Part shown: positions 1-7,175 of the stretch, piece after piece | How the letters are laid out: each line of letters starts with the position of its first letter | Numbering within the stretch: position 1 is the first letter of the stretch | From: DASRBN01 sp035294305 | Lineage (GTDB): Bacteria; Chloroflexota; Ktedonobacteria; Ktedonobacterales; Ktedonobacteraceae | DNA length: 64,000 nt | Reading direction: 5' to 3' | Assembly (NCBI GenBank): GCA_035294305.1 | Contig: DATGLD010000048.1 | Location: 248,001 to 312,000, forward strand | The notes under the pieces: generated by a model | The model's input: only the letters and a program-made list of their open reading frames with translations | What the model was told of the DNA's origin: nothing | The model's database searches: none | Position numbers and translations under genes: made by a program

Positions 1-22
1 CGCCAAACAGAAAGAATTACAA

Positions 23-1348
23 ATGACAATAACCCCTGTGACAGAAACTCGCAAAAAGCGCCCGGTCAAACCATCGAGAGGCCAGGCACGATTTGCTTTT
101 ACCATTCTGCTGATCATCAATATACTCAATTACGCTGATCGCTATGTCCTCTCAGCCGTTCTTCCGCAAATTAAGCATGAATTCAACATGACGGACTTTG
201 AGGGAGGGCTGCTGATTTCTTCGTTTCTCATTGTGTATGCAGTCGCGACGCTCCCCATCGGCATCTGGGCAGATAGAGGCATCCGTAAAAATATTGTCGC
301 GATTTGTGTTGGTATCTGGAGTGTAGCAACGACCTTCGCCGGTTTCACACGCAACCTTATCCAGTTGTTTAGCATGCGTTCTATTCTGGGCATTGGAGAA
401 GCGGGCTATGCCCCGGCCTCTTTATCGTTACTCGGAGATTTCTTCTCCAAAACCCATCGCGGGCGCATCCTCTCCTACTGGTCGGTGGGCACGTTACTGG
501 GAGCGGCCATTGGAGTTGCACTTGGTGGGCGGGTTGCCGATACGTTAGGCTGGCGCTGGGCATTCTACATCGTTGGCATTCCCGGCCTGATAGCAGCTTT
601 GCTGGCATGGCGCATCAAAGAACCGACCCGTGGAGTCTTCGATAGTGAGCAAAGCGCAGTGGGTGAGGACACAGCAGATACGGCGATGGCGCATGGCACG
701 CTAGGGAAAAATTTCTGGGGAACAGCGCGCGCGCTGTTTAAGATACCGACCTATTGGGTACTGCTCGGTGCGCTGGTCTTCAGTTTCTTCACAATCGGAG
801 GCACCTCATTCTGGCTCACGACCTACCTGACGCGAGCCTTTTCTCTCTCGCTGACCGAGGCTGGATCAATCTCCAGTCTTGTACTGATCATCAGTGGTTT
901 GACGGGAACCATACTTGGCGGTTGGTTAGCGGATTTTTTGCAAAGGCGACGACCCGAAGGACGTATGATCACCTCGGTACTCGGCTTTCTGATAGGAGCG
1001 CCACTGGTACTACTGGCGCTCGTCATCCATATCCTGCCGCTATTCATTGGAGTATTCGTGGTAGCGGGCATCTCTCTAAACTTTTGCACCGGGCCATTGA
1101 ACGCTGTCATTCAGGATGTGATTGCGCCCAATATGCGCGCGACAGCTGTCGGTCTCGCCCTGCTATTGGCGCATCTGCTAGGCGATGCAGCCGCTCCGAC
1201 TGTGATTGGTCTCATTTCCGACCAATCTAATCTGGGCGTAGCACTGCTTGTAACTGCTCCGGTCTTCCTTTTTCTAGCGGGTCTGGTTTGCCTGCTGGGA
1301 CTGAAGACGGTTGCCCGCGATATGCGCCGTATGCAGGAACAATTGTGA
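23..1348 (+). CDS. MFS transporter, Spinster/hexuronate-like
   Basis: A 441-residue polytopic inner-membrane protein with about 12 hydrophobic segments, so it should move a small organic solute across the cytoplasmic membrane. The DRYVLS motif just after the first membrane segment (near residue 39) and the basic GIWADRGIRK loop between segments 2 and 3 are major facilitator hallmarks. The central cytoplasmic loop lies near residues 200-240. The ATG at 23 follows a weak AGAAAG ribosome site close to the window edge, so upstream operon partners cannot be seen. Substrate is unknown; spinster-like and hexuronate/aromatic acid transporters are the closest style. A strong hairpin follows the stop. 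Confidence 0.88.
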   Translation: MTITPVTETRKKRPVKPSRGQARFAFTILLIINILNYADRYVLSAVLPQIKHEFNMTDFEGGLLISSFLIVYAVATLPIGIWADRGIRKNIVAICVGIWSVATTFAGFTRNLIQLFSMRSILGIGEAGYAPASLSLLGDFFSKTHRGRILSYWSVGTLLGAAIGVALGGRVADTLGWRWAFYIVGIPGLIAALLAWRIKEPTRGVFDSEQSAVGEDTADTAMAHGTLGKNFWGTARALFKIPTYWVLLGALVFSFFTIGGTSFWLTTYLTRAFSLSLTEAGSISSLVLIISGLTGTILGGWLADFLQRRRPEGRMITSVLGFLIGAPLVLLALVIHILPLFIGVFVVAGISLNFCTGPLNAVIQDVIAPNMRATAVGLALLLAHLLGDAAAPTVIGLISDQSNLGVALLVTAPVFLFLAGLVCLLGLKTVARDMRRMQEQL

Positions 1349-1370
1349 GTATTGGCCATCCTCACCAATC

Positions 1371-1419
1371 CTGAAAGAAAAGGTCCTTCGTCACGGAGAT
1401 GAAGGTCCTTTTCTTTCAG
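1371..1419. terminator. bidirectional-looking hairpin terminator after the MFS gene
   Basis: Two 19-nt arms (1371-1389 and 1401-1419) are complementary except for one central T-T mismatch, with an 11-nt loop. The A-rich left end and T-rich right end give a U-tract on either strand. It sits 23 nt after the MFS stop codon. Confidence 0.85.
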
Positions 1420-1460
1420 GATTGTGGTGCTATTAGTCCTATTCCGGGCGAAAAACGGGA

Positions 1461-1489
1461 TTGACAACGTTATGAACTTGTGGTAGCAT
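1461..1489 (+). promoter_or_regulatory. promoter of tRNA-Gly
   Basis: TTGACA (1461-1466), a 17-bp spacer, then TAGCAT (1484-1489). The predicted start lies a few bases before the tRNA 5' end at 1500. Confidence 0.7.
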
Positions 1490-1499
1490 AAACACACAT

Positions 1500-1571
1500 G
1501 CGGGAGTAGCTCAGTGGTAGAGTTCCTGCTTCCCAAGCAGGCTGTCGCGGGTTCGAGTCCCGTCTCCCGCT
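1500..1571 (+). tRNA. tRNA-Gly(CCC)
   Basis: A full cloverleaf can be folded by eye. The acceptor stem pairs GCGGGAG with CTCCCGC, the D arm reads GCTCAGTGGTAGAG, the anticodon stem pairs CCTGC with GCAGG around loop TTCCCAA (anticodon CCC), and the T arm contains GGTTCGAGTCC. The discriminator base is T, as is usual for bacterial glycine tRNAs. CCA is not encoded. It reads GGG codons. Confidence 0.96.
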
Positions 1572-1681
1572 CTTTTCGATGAACCGTCTCTGTGCAGGCC
1601 GAGGAGAAGCCATCCCAGGGTAACACTGATTCCCCTGAAGCATCATCATCTCACTGTCAGACGATCTGCCTTCCCAACCTG

Positions 1682-1710
1682 TTGCAATTGCTCGACAGCG
1701 CGTTTATAAT
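1682..1710 (+). promoter_or_regulatory. promoter of the first fluoride-riboswitch transcript
   Basis: TTGCAA (1682-1687), a 17-bp spacer and a perfect TATAAT (1705-1710). The expected start near 1717 is just ahead of the riboswitch at 1730. Confidence 0.75.
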
Positions 1711-1729
1711 TGAGGGAAAGAGAACTACC

Positions 1730-1771
1730 GGCGATGAAGCTCGCCTAATGCCTTACGCTGATAGCTTCTGG
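1730..1771 (+). ncRNA. fluoride riboswitch (crcB motif), copy 1
   Basis: The element starts GGCGATGAAGCTCGCC: stem GGCG/CGCC closing the typical ATGAAGCT loop. The later TGATAGCTTCT segment (1760-1769) contains AGCTTC, exactly complementary to GAAGCT in that loop, which is the pseudoknot that closes the fluoride pocket in crcB aptamers. The layout matches the Thermotoga petrophila aptamer segment by segment. The internal P3 stem is unusually short (two pairs), which lowers confidence slightly. Fluoride binding would be expected to block the downstream terminator and switch the gene on. Confidence 0.8.
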
Positions 1772-1810
1772 CACCCGATGAAATCTGTATCGGCTGTTAG
1801 AGGCTTTTTT
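1763..1810 (+). terminator. riboswitch-controlled terminator, copy 1
   Basis: AGCTTCT (1763-1769) can pair with AGAGGCT (1798-1804), with an inner CCGAT/ATCGG helix, followed directly by a T-run. The left arm is the same segment the aptamer needs for its pseudoknot, so the two folds exclude each other. Confidence 0.8.
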
Positions 1811-1950
1811 ATTTTCACTACATTGCCTGGTGCAAAAAGATGCTTCATATGCTTTGCGACGTGCCTCTGATTGCCTATAGGCAAGAGCAGAAACCATGGA
1901 GGAGCATAGAAGCAGAACATTACACCAGCGTGATGAACTGGAGGAACGAG

Positions 1951-2412
1951 ATGATACGGATAGATATTCCCCAAAGGGGGAGTATTGAACTGCAACACGC
2001 GGTCTTTGATATTAACGGGACACTCGCCGTTGATGGCTCGCCATTCCCAGGCGTGATAGATCGTCTAAAGCAACTCGCTGAGGCACTTTCACTGCACGCC
2101 TTGACAGCAGGGACGCATGGAAACCTCGTAGAGCTTGAACGGGTATTAGGTTTTCCTCTCCAAATCATCGGGAGCGGAGAAGAAAAAACGCGCTATGTTG
2201 AGCGCCTTGGCCCAGAGAACGTCATCGCCTTTGGCAATGGCATGAACGATGTTGGTATGCTGCGCGTGGCTGCTGTCGGCGTGGCAATACTATCAGGGGA
2301 AGGAGTAGCTATTGGTGCATTGCAGGCGGCCGATGTCCTGGCTCTCGGCCCGGTTGATGCCATTGACCTGGTGCTGAATCCCAAACGATTAGTGGCAACG
2401 TTACGAGGATAA
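1951..2412 (+). CDS. soluble HAD-superfamily phosphatase (soluble P-type ATPase-like)
   Basis: A 153-residue cytosolic protein without membrane segments. HAD motif I is FDINGTLAVDG (about residues 18-28), with Asp nucleophile and an Asn where many phosphatases have the second Asp. LTAGTHG fits motif II, and FGNGMNDVGM fits the metal-binding motif IV. This is the compact COG4087 type that resembles the phosphorylation domain of P-type ATPases. I chose ATG 1951 because GGAGG stands 6 nt upstream; an in-frame ATG at 1840 has no comparable site. It follows fluoride riboswitch copy 1, so a role in fluoride tolerance, for instance protecting or replacing a fluoride-sensitive phosphatase, is plausible but inferred. 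Its natural substrate is unknown. Confidence 0.85.
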   Translation: MIRIDIPQRGSIELQHAVFDINGTLAVDGSPFPGVIDRLKQLAEALSLHALTAGTHGNLVELERVLGFPLQIIGSGEEKTRYVERLGPENVIAFGNGMNDVGMLRVAAVGVAILSGEGVAIGALQAADVLALGPVDAIDLVLNPKRLVATLRG

Positions 2413-2518
2413 AGTCACCATATGTAAGCTCATCCTACTCAGGCAGATTCCCTTGAGAGGAGAGGCAGTGACAGCTGAAAATATGCTATACTTCTATATA
2501 CAGATATAGATAAGAATG

Positions 2519-2570
2519 GGTGATGAAGCTCACCTATGAAAGATACCCTGTAGGGTTGATGGCTTCTATA
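2519..2570 (+). ncRNA. fluoride riboswitch (crcB motif), copy 2
   Basis: Stem GGTG/CACC closes the conserved ATGAAGCT loop (2519-2534). A linker, hairpin CCCT/GGGT around GTA (P3) and the TGATGGCTTCTA segment follow. GAAGC of the first loop can pair with GCTTC of the last segment to form the crcB pseudoknot. All parts are in the canonical order and spacing. An AT-rich stretch at 2482-2500 holds several possible -10 boxes (for example TATACT 2487-2492), but no clear -35 box is correctly spaced. Confidence 0.88.
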
Positions 2571-2601
2571 ACACGGTATTGCGTGTTGTAGAAGTTTTTT
2601 T
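2563..2601 (+). terminator. riboswitch-controlled terminator, copy 2
   Basis: A 13-bp hairpin pairs 2563-2575 with 2582-2594 (one G-T wobble) and is followed by seven T residues. The left arm starts within the GGCTTCTA pseudoknot segment, so ligand binding and termination are mutually exclusive, as in an ON switch. Confidence 0.88.
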
Positions 2602-2630
2602 ATGGGCATATAACCGAAAGGAAGAAATCT

Positions 2631-3149
2631 ATGGCTCTCGTACAGTTCTGTCCCAAATGCTGGGCTGCTGCGAATGCGATCGATGCCACCAGCTGTGATC
2701 GATGTAATGCATCGTTTGCTCAAAGCGAGCCGATCTTCTACCACCGGAAACTGCTCTGGGCACTCCAGCATCCTGTCCCTGAGACGCGTGAACTGGCGGC
2801 CATGTTACTTGGACAACGCCGAGAGAGGCAAGCGCTGCCCCTCCTGGTGTCACGTCTCGGCGAAGAAACGGACATTGGAGTACTCTGTGCTATCAGCAAA
2901 GCTCTGGGAGAGCTTGGAGGCTGTGAGGCCGTCGATGCTCTCGCAAGGCGACTGGCGCAGCCTCACGGACTCATAGTAGCACTAACCATTGTCGACGTGC
3001 TGGCTTCACTTGCCCATCAAGGATGCTGGGAAGCTCTAGAAGTACTCAAAGCGCCCCATTCGTCTCTGAAAGAGTGGCACAAGAGATTAAAAACACCTTT
3101 GAAAAACTTCAGCCACTGTATTATTGAGCGAGTGGTCAGATACCGTTGA
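2631..3149 (+). CDS. zinc-ribbon HEAT-repeat protein under fluoride riboswitch control
   Basis: A 172-residue cytosolic protein. The N terminus carries two CxxC pairs (CPKC near residues 8-11, CDRC near 23-26), a small zinc ribbon. Residues 35-150 are helical HEAT/armadillo-like repeats with the usual pattern of paired helices (for example PETRELAAMLLGQ and CEAVDALARRL). Such proteins bind other proteins; no catalytic motif is visible. The start follows AAAGGAAG by 8 nt, and the gene begins 30 nt after the riboswitch terminator, so fluoride control looks direct. I do not recognise a named family. A scaffold or enzyme-assembly role is only a guess. Confidence 0.8.
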   Translation: MALVQFCPKCWAAANAIDATSCDRCNASFAQSEPIFYHRKLLWALQHPVPETRELAAMLLGQRRERQALPLLVSRLGEETDIGVLCAISKALGELGGCEAVDALARRLAQPHGLIVALTIVDVLASLAHQGCWEALEVLKAPHSSLKEWHKRLKTPLKNFSHCIIERVVRYR

Positions 3150-3234
3150 TGCAATAATGTTTACCTTTATAAGCTGTTCCTTAGTGATTGCTGCACTGAA
3201 GTACAATTCGTTCGTTCTCGAAAGGAAGAAAGTC

Positions 3235-3543
3235 ATGCAGGAAACACCGCAAGAGCTGGCAGGAACTACTGGCGCAGCAGAGATAGCAATGAATAGGTAT
3301 CTGAAAGCAGCTTTGATGAAAACGGAACTTTTACGGCAGATTTTATGCTGCTTGCAAAAAGGGGGCGATCTCTCCTTAGCAGCATGGAATGAGGCCTTTC
3401 AGACATCCCACTACACTCTAGAATATATCGACGAGGTCCTGACGTTGGCACAAGAGGTGTTTGATGGACACGTCGTACAAATACCAGGTTCTTTATCAAC
3501 AGACCTACTCTGTGAAGAGTTCAATTGCCTGACCTGGAAGTAG
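3235..3543 (+). CDS. small helical protein of unknown function
   Basis: A 102-residue protein, probably all helical, with no motif I recognise. ATG 3235 is chosen because AAAGGAAG precedes it at 8 nt. A longer reading from 3124 would overlap the previous gene and lacks such a site. It starts 86 nt after the HEAT protein and no terminator is seen between them, so it may share the fluoride-responsive transcript. Confidence 0.6.
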   Translation: MQETPQELAGTTGAAEIAMNRYLKAALMKTELLRQILCCLQKGGDLSLAAWNEAFQTSHYTLEYIDEVLTLAQEVFDGHVVQIPGSLSTDLLCEEFNCLTWK

Positions 3544-3614
3544 CAGTATGCTTCTCCTGGCAATAGGGAAGCACTGGGAGATGCAAGGGGTAGCATCCTT
3601 TCCTCCCTCTTTCT

Positions 3615-4568
3615 TCACGATTCGCTTCTCAAAAGAGGTGGCGTAACGAGCGCCAATACACGTTCTGTAAGCTCGGAAAGAAGCGGGAGATTCACCACGT
3701 CAGTTACTCCCATATGTTCCAGGGTGAGCCAGACCTCATTGCATTGATTCGAGGCTGCTCTAGCTCCTTGCAGCCGTGCTAGCGGCATAAGCCAGGATTC
3801 GGTTCCATAAGAGGTTTGGCCACGTATAACACGTTTCACCTCCTTGACCAACAGAATTTGCTGATCGGTACGTACCAATACGGCCGGTGGCTGTTCATGC
3901 GCTCCTATGCTGAATCGTTGCCACCAGGCGCTCTCGTCTATCACCGGCACACTGAGCCATTCACGTACCTGCTCGCCTGCCACCAGGTAGTGTATCACGC
4001 CATTTTCCTGTCTCAGTTCCAGCCCGGTGAGAGCCGCATGCCAATCCCTAATCGAATTTGAGCGCTCACGGATATAGGTTTCGTCGGGTCGCGTATAAGG
4101 GGGCAGGGGCTGGCCAGTGATCAGCGCACGCATGCAGGCAACTGCCGCGAGAAACGCATGCTCAGCAACACCGTTATAATCAATAGTAACACGCTTTGGA
4201 CCATCTGGCCCCACCATCACAAGCGTCATCGCACAATCGAGAAGGTGCGAGCGCATCTCGAAAAACATGATGTGGTCCAGCAAACAGGAAGCAAGGAGGT
4301 ACTGACGTTCGGCAGTAGAAACGGTGGGATCCGTAGGGTCCTCTATGATCAGTACGCGCTGTAGGGTAAGGATAAAGGCCCGCGCCGGGTGATGAACTGG
4401 CCTATACCAGGTGAACCACAACCATTTGCTGCTGGCCTGTGTATCGGTAGGGTGAGTATAGATAGCCGTTAAGACTGTTTCGTCTGGCTGCAGGTGGAGC
4501 AAAGCAACCTCGCGTAGTGGTGCGGTGAGATAACTCATCGTCTCTTCGTTTGTCATGTTTCTCACCAT
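3615..4568 (-). CDS. uncharacterised protein
   Basis: A 317-residue soluble protein. Two similar halves (about residues 25-140 and 165-300) each contain beta-rich segments of the form ILTLQRVLIIEDP and VLVRTDQQILLVKEVKR, reminiscent of PH-like domains, but no named family can be assigned. No signal peptide or catalytic motif is visible. ATG 4568 overlaps the upstream gene's stop in an ATGGTGA arrangement and has AGGA 7 nt before it; ATG 4556 is also possible. It forms a minus-strand pair with the preceding gene and is probably co-translated with it. Confidence 0.7.
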   Translation of the reverse strand: MVRNMTNEETMSYLTAPLREVALLHLQPDETVLTAIYTHPTDTQASSKWLWFTWYRPVHHPARAFILTLQRVLIIEDPTDPTVSTAERQYLLASCLLDHIMFFEMRSHLLDCAMTLVMVGPDGPKRVTIDYNGVAEHAFLAAVACMRALITGQPLPPYTRPDETYIRERSNSIRDWHAALTGLELRQENGVIHYLVAGEQVREWLSVPVIDESAWWQRFSIGAHEQPPAVLVRTDQQILLVKEVKRVIRGQTSYGTESWLMPLARLQGARAASNQCNEVWLTLEHMGVTDVVNLPLLSELTERVLALVTPPLLRSES

Positions 4569-5209
4569 CCCTCTTTCCTGTTGCTTAAAAAGAAGATTTT
4601 TTGCAGGAGACGTCGCCACCAGGTTTGCTTGGTAGTTTGCCTGGCAGACGGAGTAAAGCCAGTTCGCGGCCTTGAGATGATTTCTTCGCCATTCACCACG
4701 CGCAGCATCTTTTGCATTGTAGGCCAGTAATCGGTGAAAAGCTCAAGCGGAGGACGGGGGAACCAGTATGAGCAGCCCCGGCAGAGATAGGTATGACGTG
4801 GCTGATTCTGTCCATCCAATGTATAGAACCAGCGGCAAGGGAAAAAGGCATCGGCCTGCTCGCTCTCTTGAACTGCCTGTCCTTGCTGCCTGGGAGCCTG
4901 AACTACTGGCAGACTGCGTTTTCCAGCAGAGAAACGACGGATTGGAACCAGGTTCAGGCACGGCCGAGGAGCCTTGAGCGCGTTGGGAATAGGACAGGAG
5001 TTGCAGATGGCAACCATTGAAGAGACATCTTCTCCGGCAACTGCTAATATGTACCCGTGTTCAGGCCCTCCGCTTGCTCCACAAATATACTCCACACGTT
5101 CTTTCTGATTGGCATCCATTGAACGCCGCTCCAGGCGCAGTTCGCATAAACGCACAGCCATACCTTGAAAGATGGTACTGCTCTTCGCAGCGATATCAGA
5201 CTGATCCAT
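4562..5209 (-). CDS. uncharacterised cysteine-rich protein
   Basis: A protein of up to 215 residues with several cysteines (CGAS, CNSC, CLCRGC-type spacing), so metal binding is possible. A CNSCPIPNAL segment occurs near residue 70 and a YLCRGCSYWFP segment near 143. A tryptophan and basic-rich C terminus follows. The in-frame Met at codon 31 (about 5119) has a GGAG site 9 nt upstream and may be the true start, giving about 185 residues. The stop overlaps the next gene's start by 7 nt, so the two form an operon. No function is recognised. Confidence 0.65.
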   Translation of the reverse strand: MDQSDIAAKSSTIFQGMAVRLCELRLERRSMDANQKERVEYICGASGGPEHGYILAVAGEDVSSMVAICNSCPIPNALKAPRPCLNLVPIRRFSAGKRSLPVVQAPRQQGQAVQESEQADAFFPCRWFYTLDGQNQPRHTYLCRGCSYWFPRPPLELFTDYWPTMQKMLRVVNGEEIISRPRTGFTPSARQTTKQTWWRRLLQKIFFLSNRKEGW

Positions 5210-5715
5210 TGCTTGGGCTCACTTTCGCTGCTGTGGAATCACAAGTGAGCAGAAAAAAACTTCTGCTCAGACATGATCCCAACAGATGGTTTTCCCGTCC
5301 GAGTAGAAGCTATCAGCCGTTTCGTTACGGCGAATCACGCGAGCTTCATCGCTGTATGAAGTATTCCTTTCAAGAGGAACTATACCATGCTGAGGAGACA
5401 ACGTCAAGTTATGCAGTTCTGAGTCTTCACCTTCGCCGCTTAGCTAGCAATGTTGCAGGACCCCTCCACCTTCCCGAGCGCCGGCACCAGGGGAAACCAG
5501 CACAGGGGAGCATGAGCAAGAGGGTGAATGGTGAGCAGGTCAGGTTCCTGGAACTTGCGCGTGCTCTCCCTCTGTTGTCACAGCAGAGTTCTTCGGAAAA
5601 GGGGTTGCTTTGCACCGTTCACTGCTGATCTTCCAAATCTGGAGCGGTTTCCCCAGACATTCTCATTCGTCAATAAAAAGATGAGGACATTTGAAATTGG
5701 ACGTATTGATAAATA
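5210..5715. other. gene-free stretch before the 5.7 kb promoter
   Basis: Roughly 500 nt between the divergent transcripts. Reading frames here have no ribosome sites and no recognisable protein; I see no repeat or RNA element. Confidence 0.5.
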
Positions 5716-5744
5716 TTGCATTGTTGTAAAAAATAGTGTATACT
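5716..5744 (+). promoter_or_regulatory. extended TTGCAT-N17-TATACT promoter, copy 1
   Basis: TTGCAT (5716-5721), 17 bp, TATACT (5739-5744). Flanks beyond the hexamers, AAATA before the -35 and ATAGTG before the -10, are shared with the promoters at 7648, 7589 (minus) and 12674 (minus). That suggests a common regulator or strong selection on the flanks. Confidence 0.78.
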
Positions 5745-5795
5745 TGTATCGTATCCTACTTCTTCCTGTGAAGCACGTCCCTCGTAATGAAATGA

Positions 5796-5874
5796 CTCGT
5801 AAAGCACCTCTCCATTACGGAGAGCGCTACGGCTCACACGTCTTCGCATTCACCTCTCCCGCCTGGGAGTGTGA
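5796..5874 (+). ncRNA. structured 5' leader, copy 1
   Basis: It lies in the leader between promoter copy 1 and the first small gene. Hairpin CTCTCC/GGAGAG (5808-5813 with 5819-5824) is followed by TCACACGTCTTCGCATT (5834-5850), then hairpin CTCCC/GGGAG (5856-5860 with 5865-5869). TCACAC can also pair with GTGTGA (5869-5874). The AAAGCACC and TCACAC-CTTCG-TTCACCT blocks recur at 7745-7798 and, more loosely, on the minus strand at 12.56-12.64 kb. Confidence 0.6.
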
Positions 5875-5911
5875 TTTCAGGGATAGCAGGGATACGGCAG
5901 AAAGGGAAAGC

Positions 5912-6043
5912 ATGATGTCACCACTCATACTCCTGTTCCTCGCCCTGGCGCTCTTTGCGTGTGCTTTTGGCCTGACAGTGTTGCGTAACTCCAGGAATCG
6001 AGCCGAGGAAAAGAGACGGAATCAATACCATGACCGCGTCTGA
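5912..6043 (+). CDS. 43-residue single-pass membrane protein
   Basis: The ATG at 5912 follows AAAGGGAAAG. About 20 hydrophobic residues (PLILLFLALALFACAFGL) come first, then a basic tail rich in Arg, Glu and Asn, so one membrane helix with a cytoplasmic charged tail is likely. It is the first gene after promoter and leader copy 1 and overlaps the next gene by 14 nt, which argues for translation. Function unknown. Confidence 0.6.
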   Translation: MMSPLILLFLALALFACAFGLTVLRNSRNRAEEKRRNQYHDRV

Positions 6044-6284
6044 GGAAATGAAGGACAGCTATTACGTGCAGCGCCTTACGGAGCAGATTTTTTTGATCCG
6101 GGAGCGCATGGGTGCGGGTGGAGAACCGGGACCAGATGACCGCATCGTCCGGTCGTTCTCCGTCCGCCATGACGCTTATATGTATGCCGATAGCCTGAAC
6201 AATAAGCCAAATAAGTCGATAAACACGCGGGACGATGGGAACAGCATACGCGTTAAGAAAGGCAGTCACGAGCATGGAAACTAA
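6030..6284 (+). CDS. small protein of unknown function
   Basis: An 84-residue soluble protein starting inside the 3' end of the preceding small gene, so it is probably translationally coupled to it. The first half is helical (KDSYYVQRLTEQIFLIRERM), followed by RSFSVRHDAYMYADSLN. No motif is recognised. It is transcribed with the membrane miniprotein and the KOW-like and pentapeptide genes. Confidence 0.5.
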   Translation: MTASEEMKDSYYVQRLTEQIFLIRERMGAGGEPGPDDRIVRSFSVRHDAYMYADSLNNKPNKSINTRDDGNSIRVKKGSHEHGN

Positions 6285-6495
6285 TACTGAGGGAAGCTAC
6301 TTTCAAGAGGGTGATCATTTGCGTATCAAACGCACAGGAGAAACCGGTCGAGTGAACGCCACTGATGGGGGAGTCGTTTATGTACTCATGGATGACACCA
6401 ACGAGACGAGACTCTTTTCAGCTCGTGCCGATGAGGATTCCTCCATCGAACTCATCATTCCAGAAGCTGAGAAACCTATAAATAAACGTGCCTAA
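6274..6495 (+). CDS. small KOW-like beta-barrel protein
   Basis: A 73-residue protein with the pattern GDHLRIKRTGETGRVNATDGG followed by VVYVLMDD, resembling a KOW/SH3-like barrel that binds RNA or protein. A start at 6235 in the same frame would add 13 residues; neither start has an ideal ribosome site. It overlaps the previous gene's end and precedes the pentapeptide gene by 28 nt. The assignment rests on pattern only. Confidence 0.5.
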   Translation: METNTEGSYFQEGDHLRIKRTGETGRVNATDGGVVYVLMDDTNETRLFSARADEDSSIELIIPEAEKPINKRA

Positions 6496-6523
6496 AGTAC
6501 CGACAAATAAGGAAGTGAACCAA

Positions 6524-7135
6524 ATGGCAAGTCAGAAAAATCTTGACCTTCTCTGCGCAGGGAAATTGCTTTGGAATACGTGGCGACGTGACTACCCTGA
6601 ACTCCAGGCTTTCGAGCCAGATCTTCACAATGCGGATCTCCACAGAGTTGATCTCAGCGGGGTAGATTTCCATGGAGTCGATCTGACTGGAGCCAATTTG
6701 CAGGACGCAGACCTGCGAGGGGCAGACCTGCGCGAAACAGACTTGCGCCATACCGATCTCCAGAGTGCCAATCTGAGCGAGGCGAATCTACTGAATGCAC
6801 GCCTCCATGGTGCAGACTTGCGTGGGGCCATTCTGCGTAGCGCAAGCTTGAAAGGGGCGGACCTGCGAGGAGCAGACCTGCGAGGAGCAGACCTGCAAGG
6901 GGCCAATCTCAGCAAAGCCTTATTCGAGAAGGCGAACTTGTCCGGCGTAGACCTCAGTGGGACTAACCTTTACAAGGCAGACCTGCGAGGAGCAGACTTG
7001 CATGGCACTATCCTTAGCAAAGCCATCCCTGAGAAGGACGACCTGCCTGGGGAAGATCTCAACAAACGGCTCAAAGCAAAAGAAAAAAGCACCCGGCGAC
7101 GCAGTGCTGCCGGATGCTTTACATGCCCAATCTGA
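6524..7135 (+). CDS. pentapeptide-repeat protein
   Basis: A 203-residue protein. From about residue 30 to 175 it is an uninterrupted run of A(D/N)LxG-type pentapeptides (ADLRG, ANLSE, VDLSG), which fold into a right-handed quadrilateral beta helix. Members of this family include DNA-gyrase mimics (Qnr, MfpA) and many of unknown role; nothing here picks one. ATG 6524 follows AAGGAAG at 7 nt; a GTG at 6488 is less likely. The last 17 codons overlap a hairpin that looks like the terminator of the facing RRM gene. Confidence 0.82.
   Translation: MASQKNLDLLCAGKLLWNTWRRDYPELQAFEPDLHNADLHRVDLSGVDFHGVDLTGANLQDADLRGADLRETDLRHTDLQSANLSEANLLNARLHGADLRGAILRSASLKGADLRGADLRGADLQGANLSKALFEKANLSGVDLSGTNLYKADLRGADLHGTILSKAIPEKDDLPGEDLNKRLKAKEKSTRRRSAAGCFTCPI
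7086..7120 (-). terminator. terminator of the RRM gene, inside the pentapeptide 3' end
   Basis: Read on the minus strand, AAAGCATCCGGC pairs with GCCGGGTGCTTT and is followed by a T-run (complement of the A-run 7083-7088). It lies about 55 nt after the RRM stop and within the coding sequence of the convergent pentapeptide gene. Confidence 0.75.
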
Positions 7136-7175
7136 ACGTTTTTCTGGTATTTTTCGCAGTGCTAGTCGGAGGAAT

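Noticed and set aside
1592..1870. 92-codon frame after tRNA-Gly
   Set aside because: It runs through the promoter, riboswitch and terminator, and has no ribosome site or recognisable protein.
5017..5628. 203-codon plus-strand frame
   Set aside because: Antisense to a better-supported minus-strand gene at its start, no ribosome site, composition rich in His, Arg and Ser typical of shadow frames.
6600..7020. Short-period DNA repeat suggesting a CRISPR or satellite
   Set aside because: The periodicity is 15 bp and in frame: it is the pentapeptide coding repeat, with no spacers.
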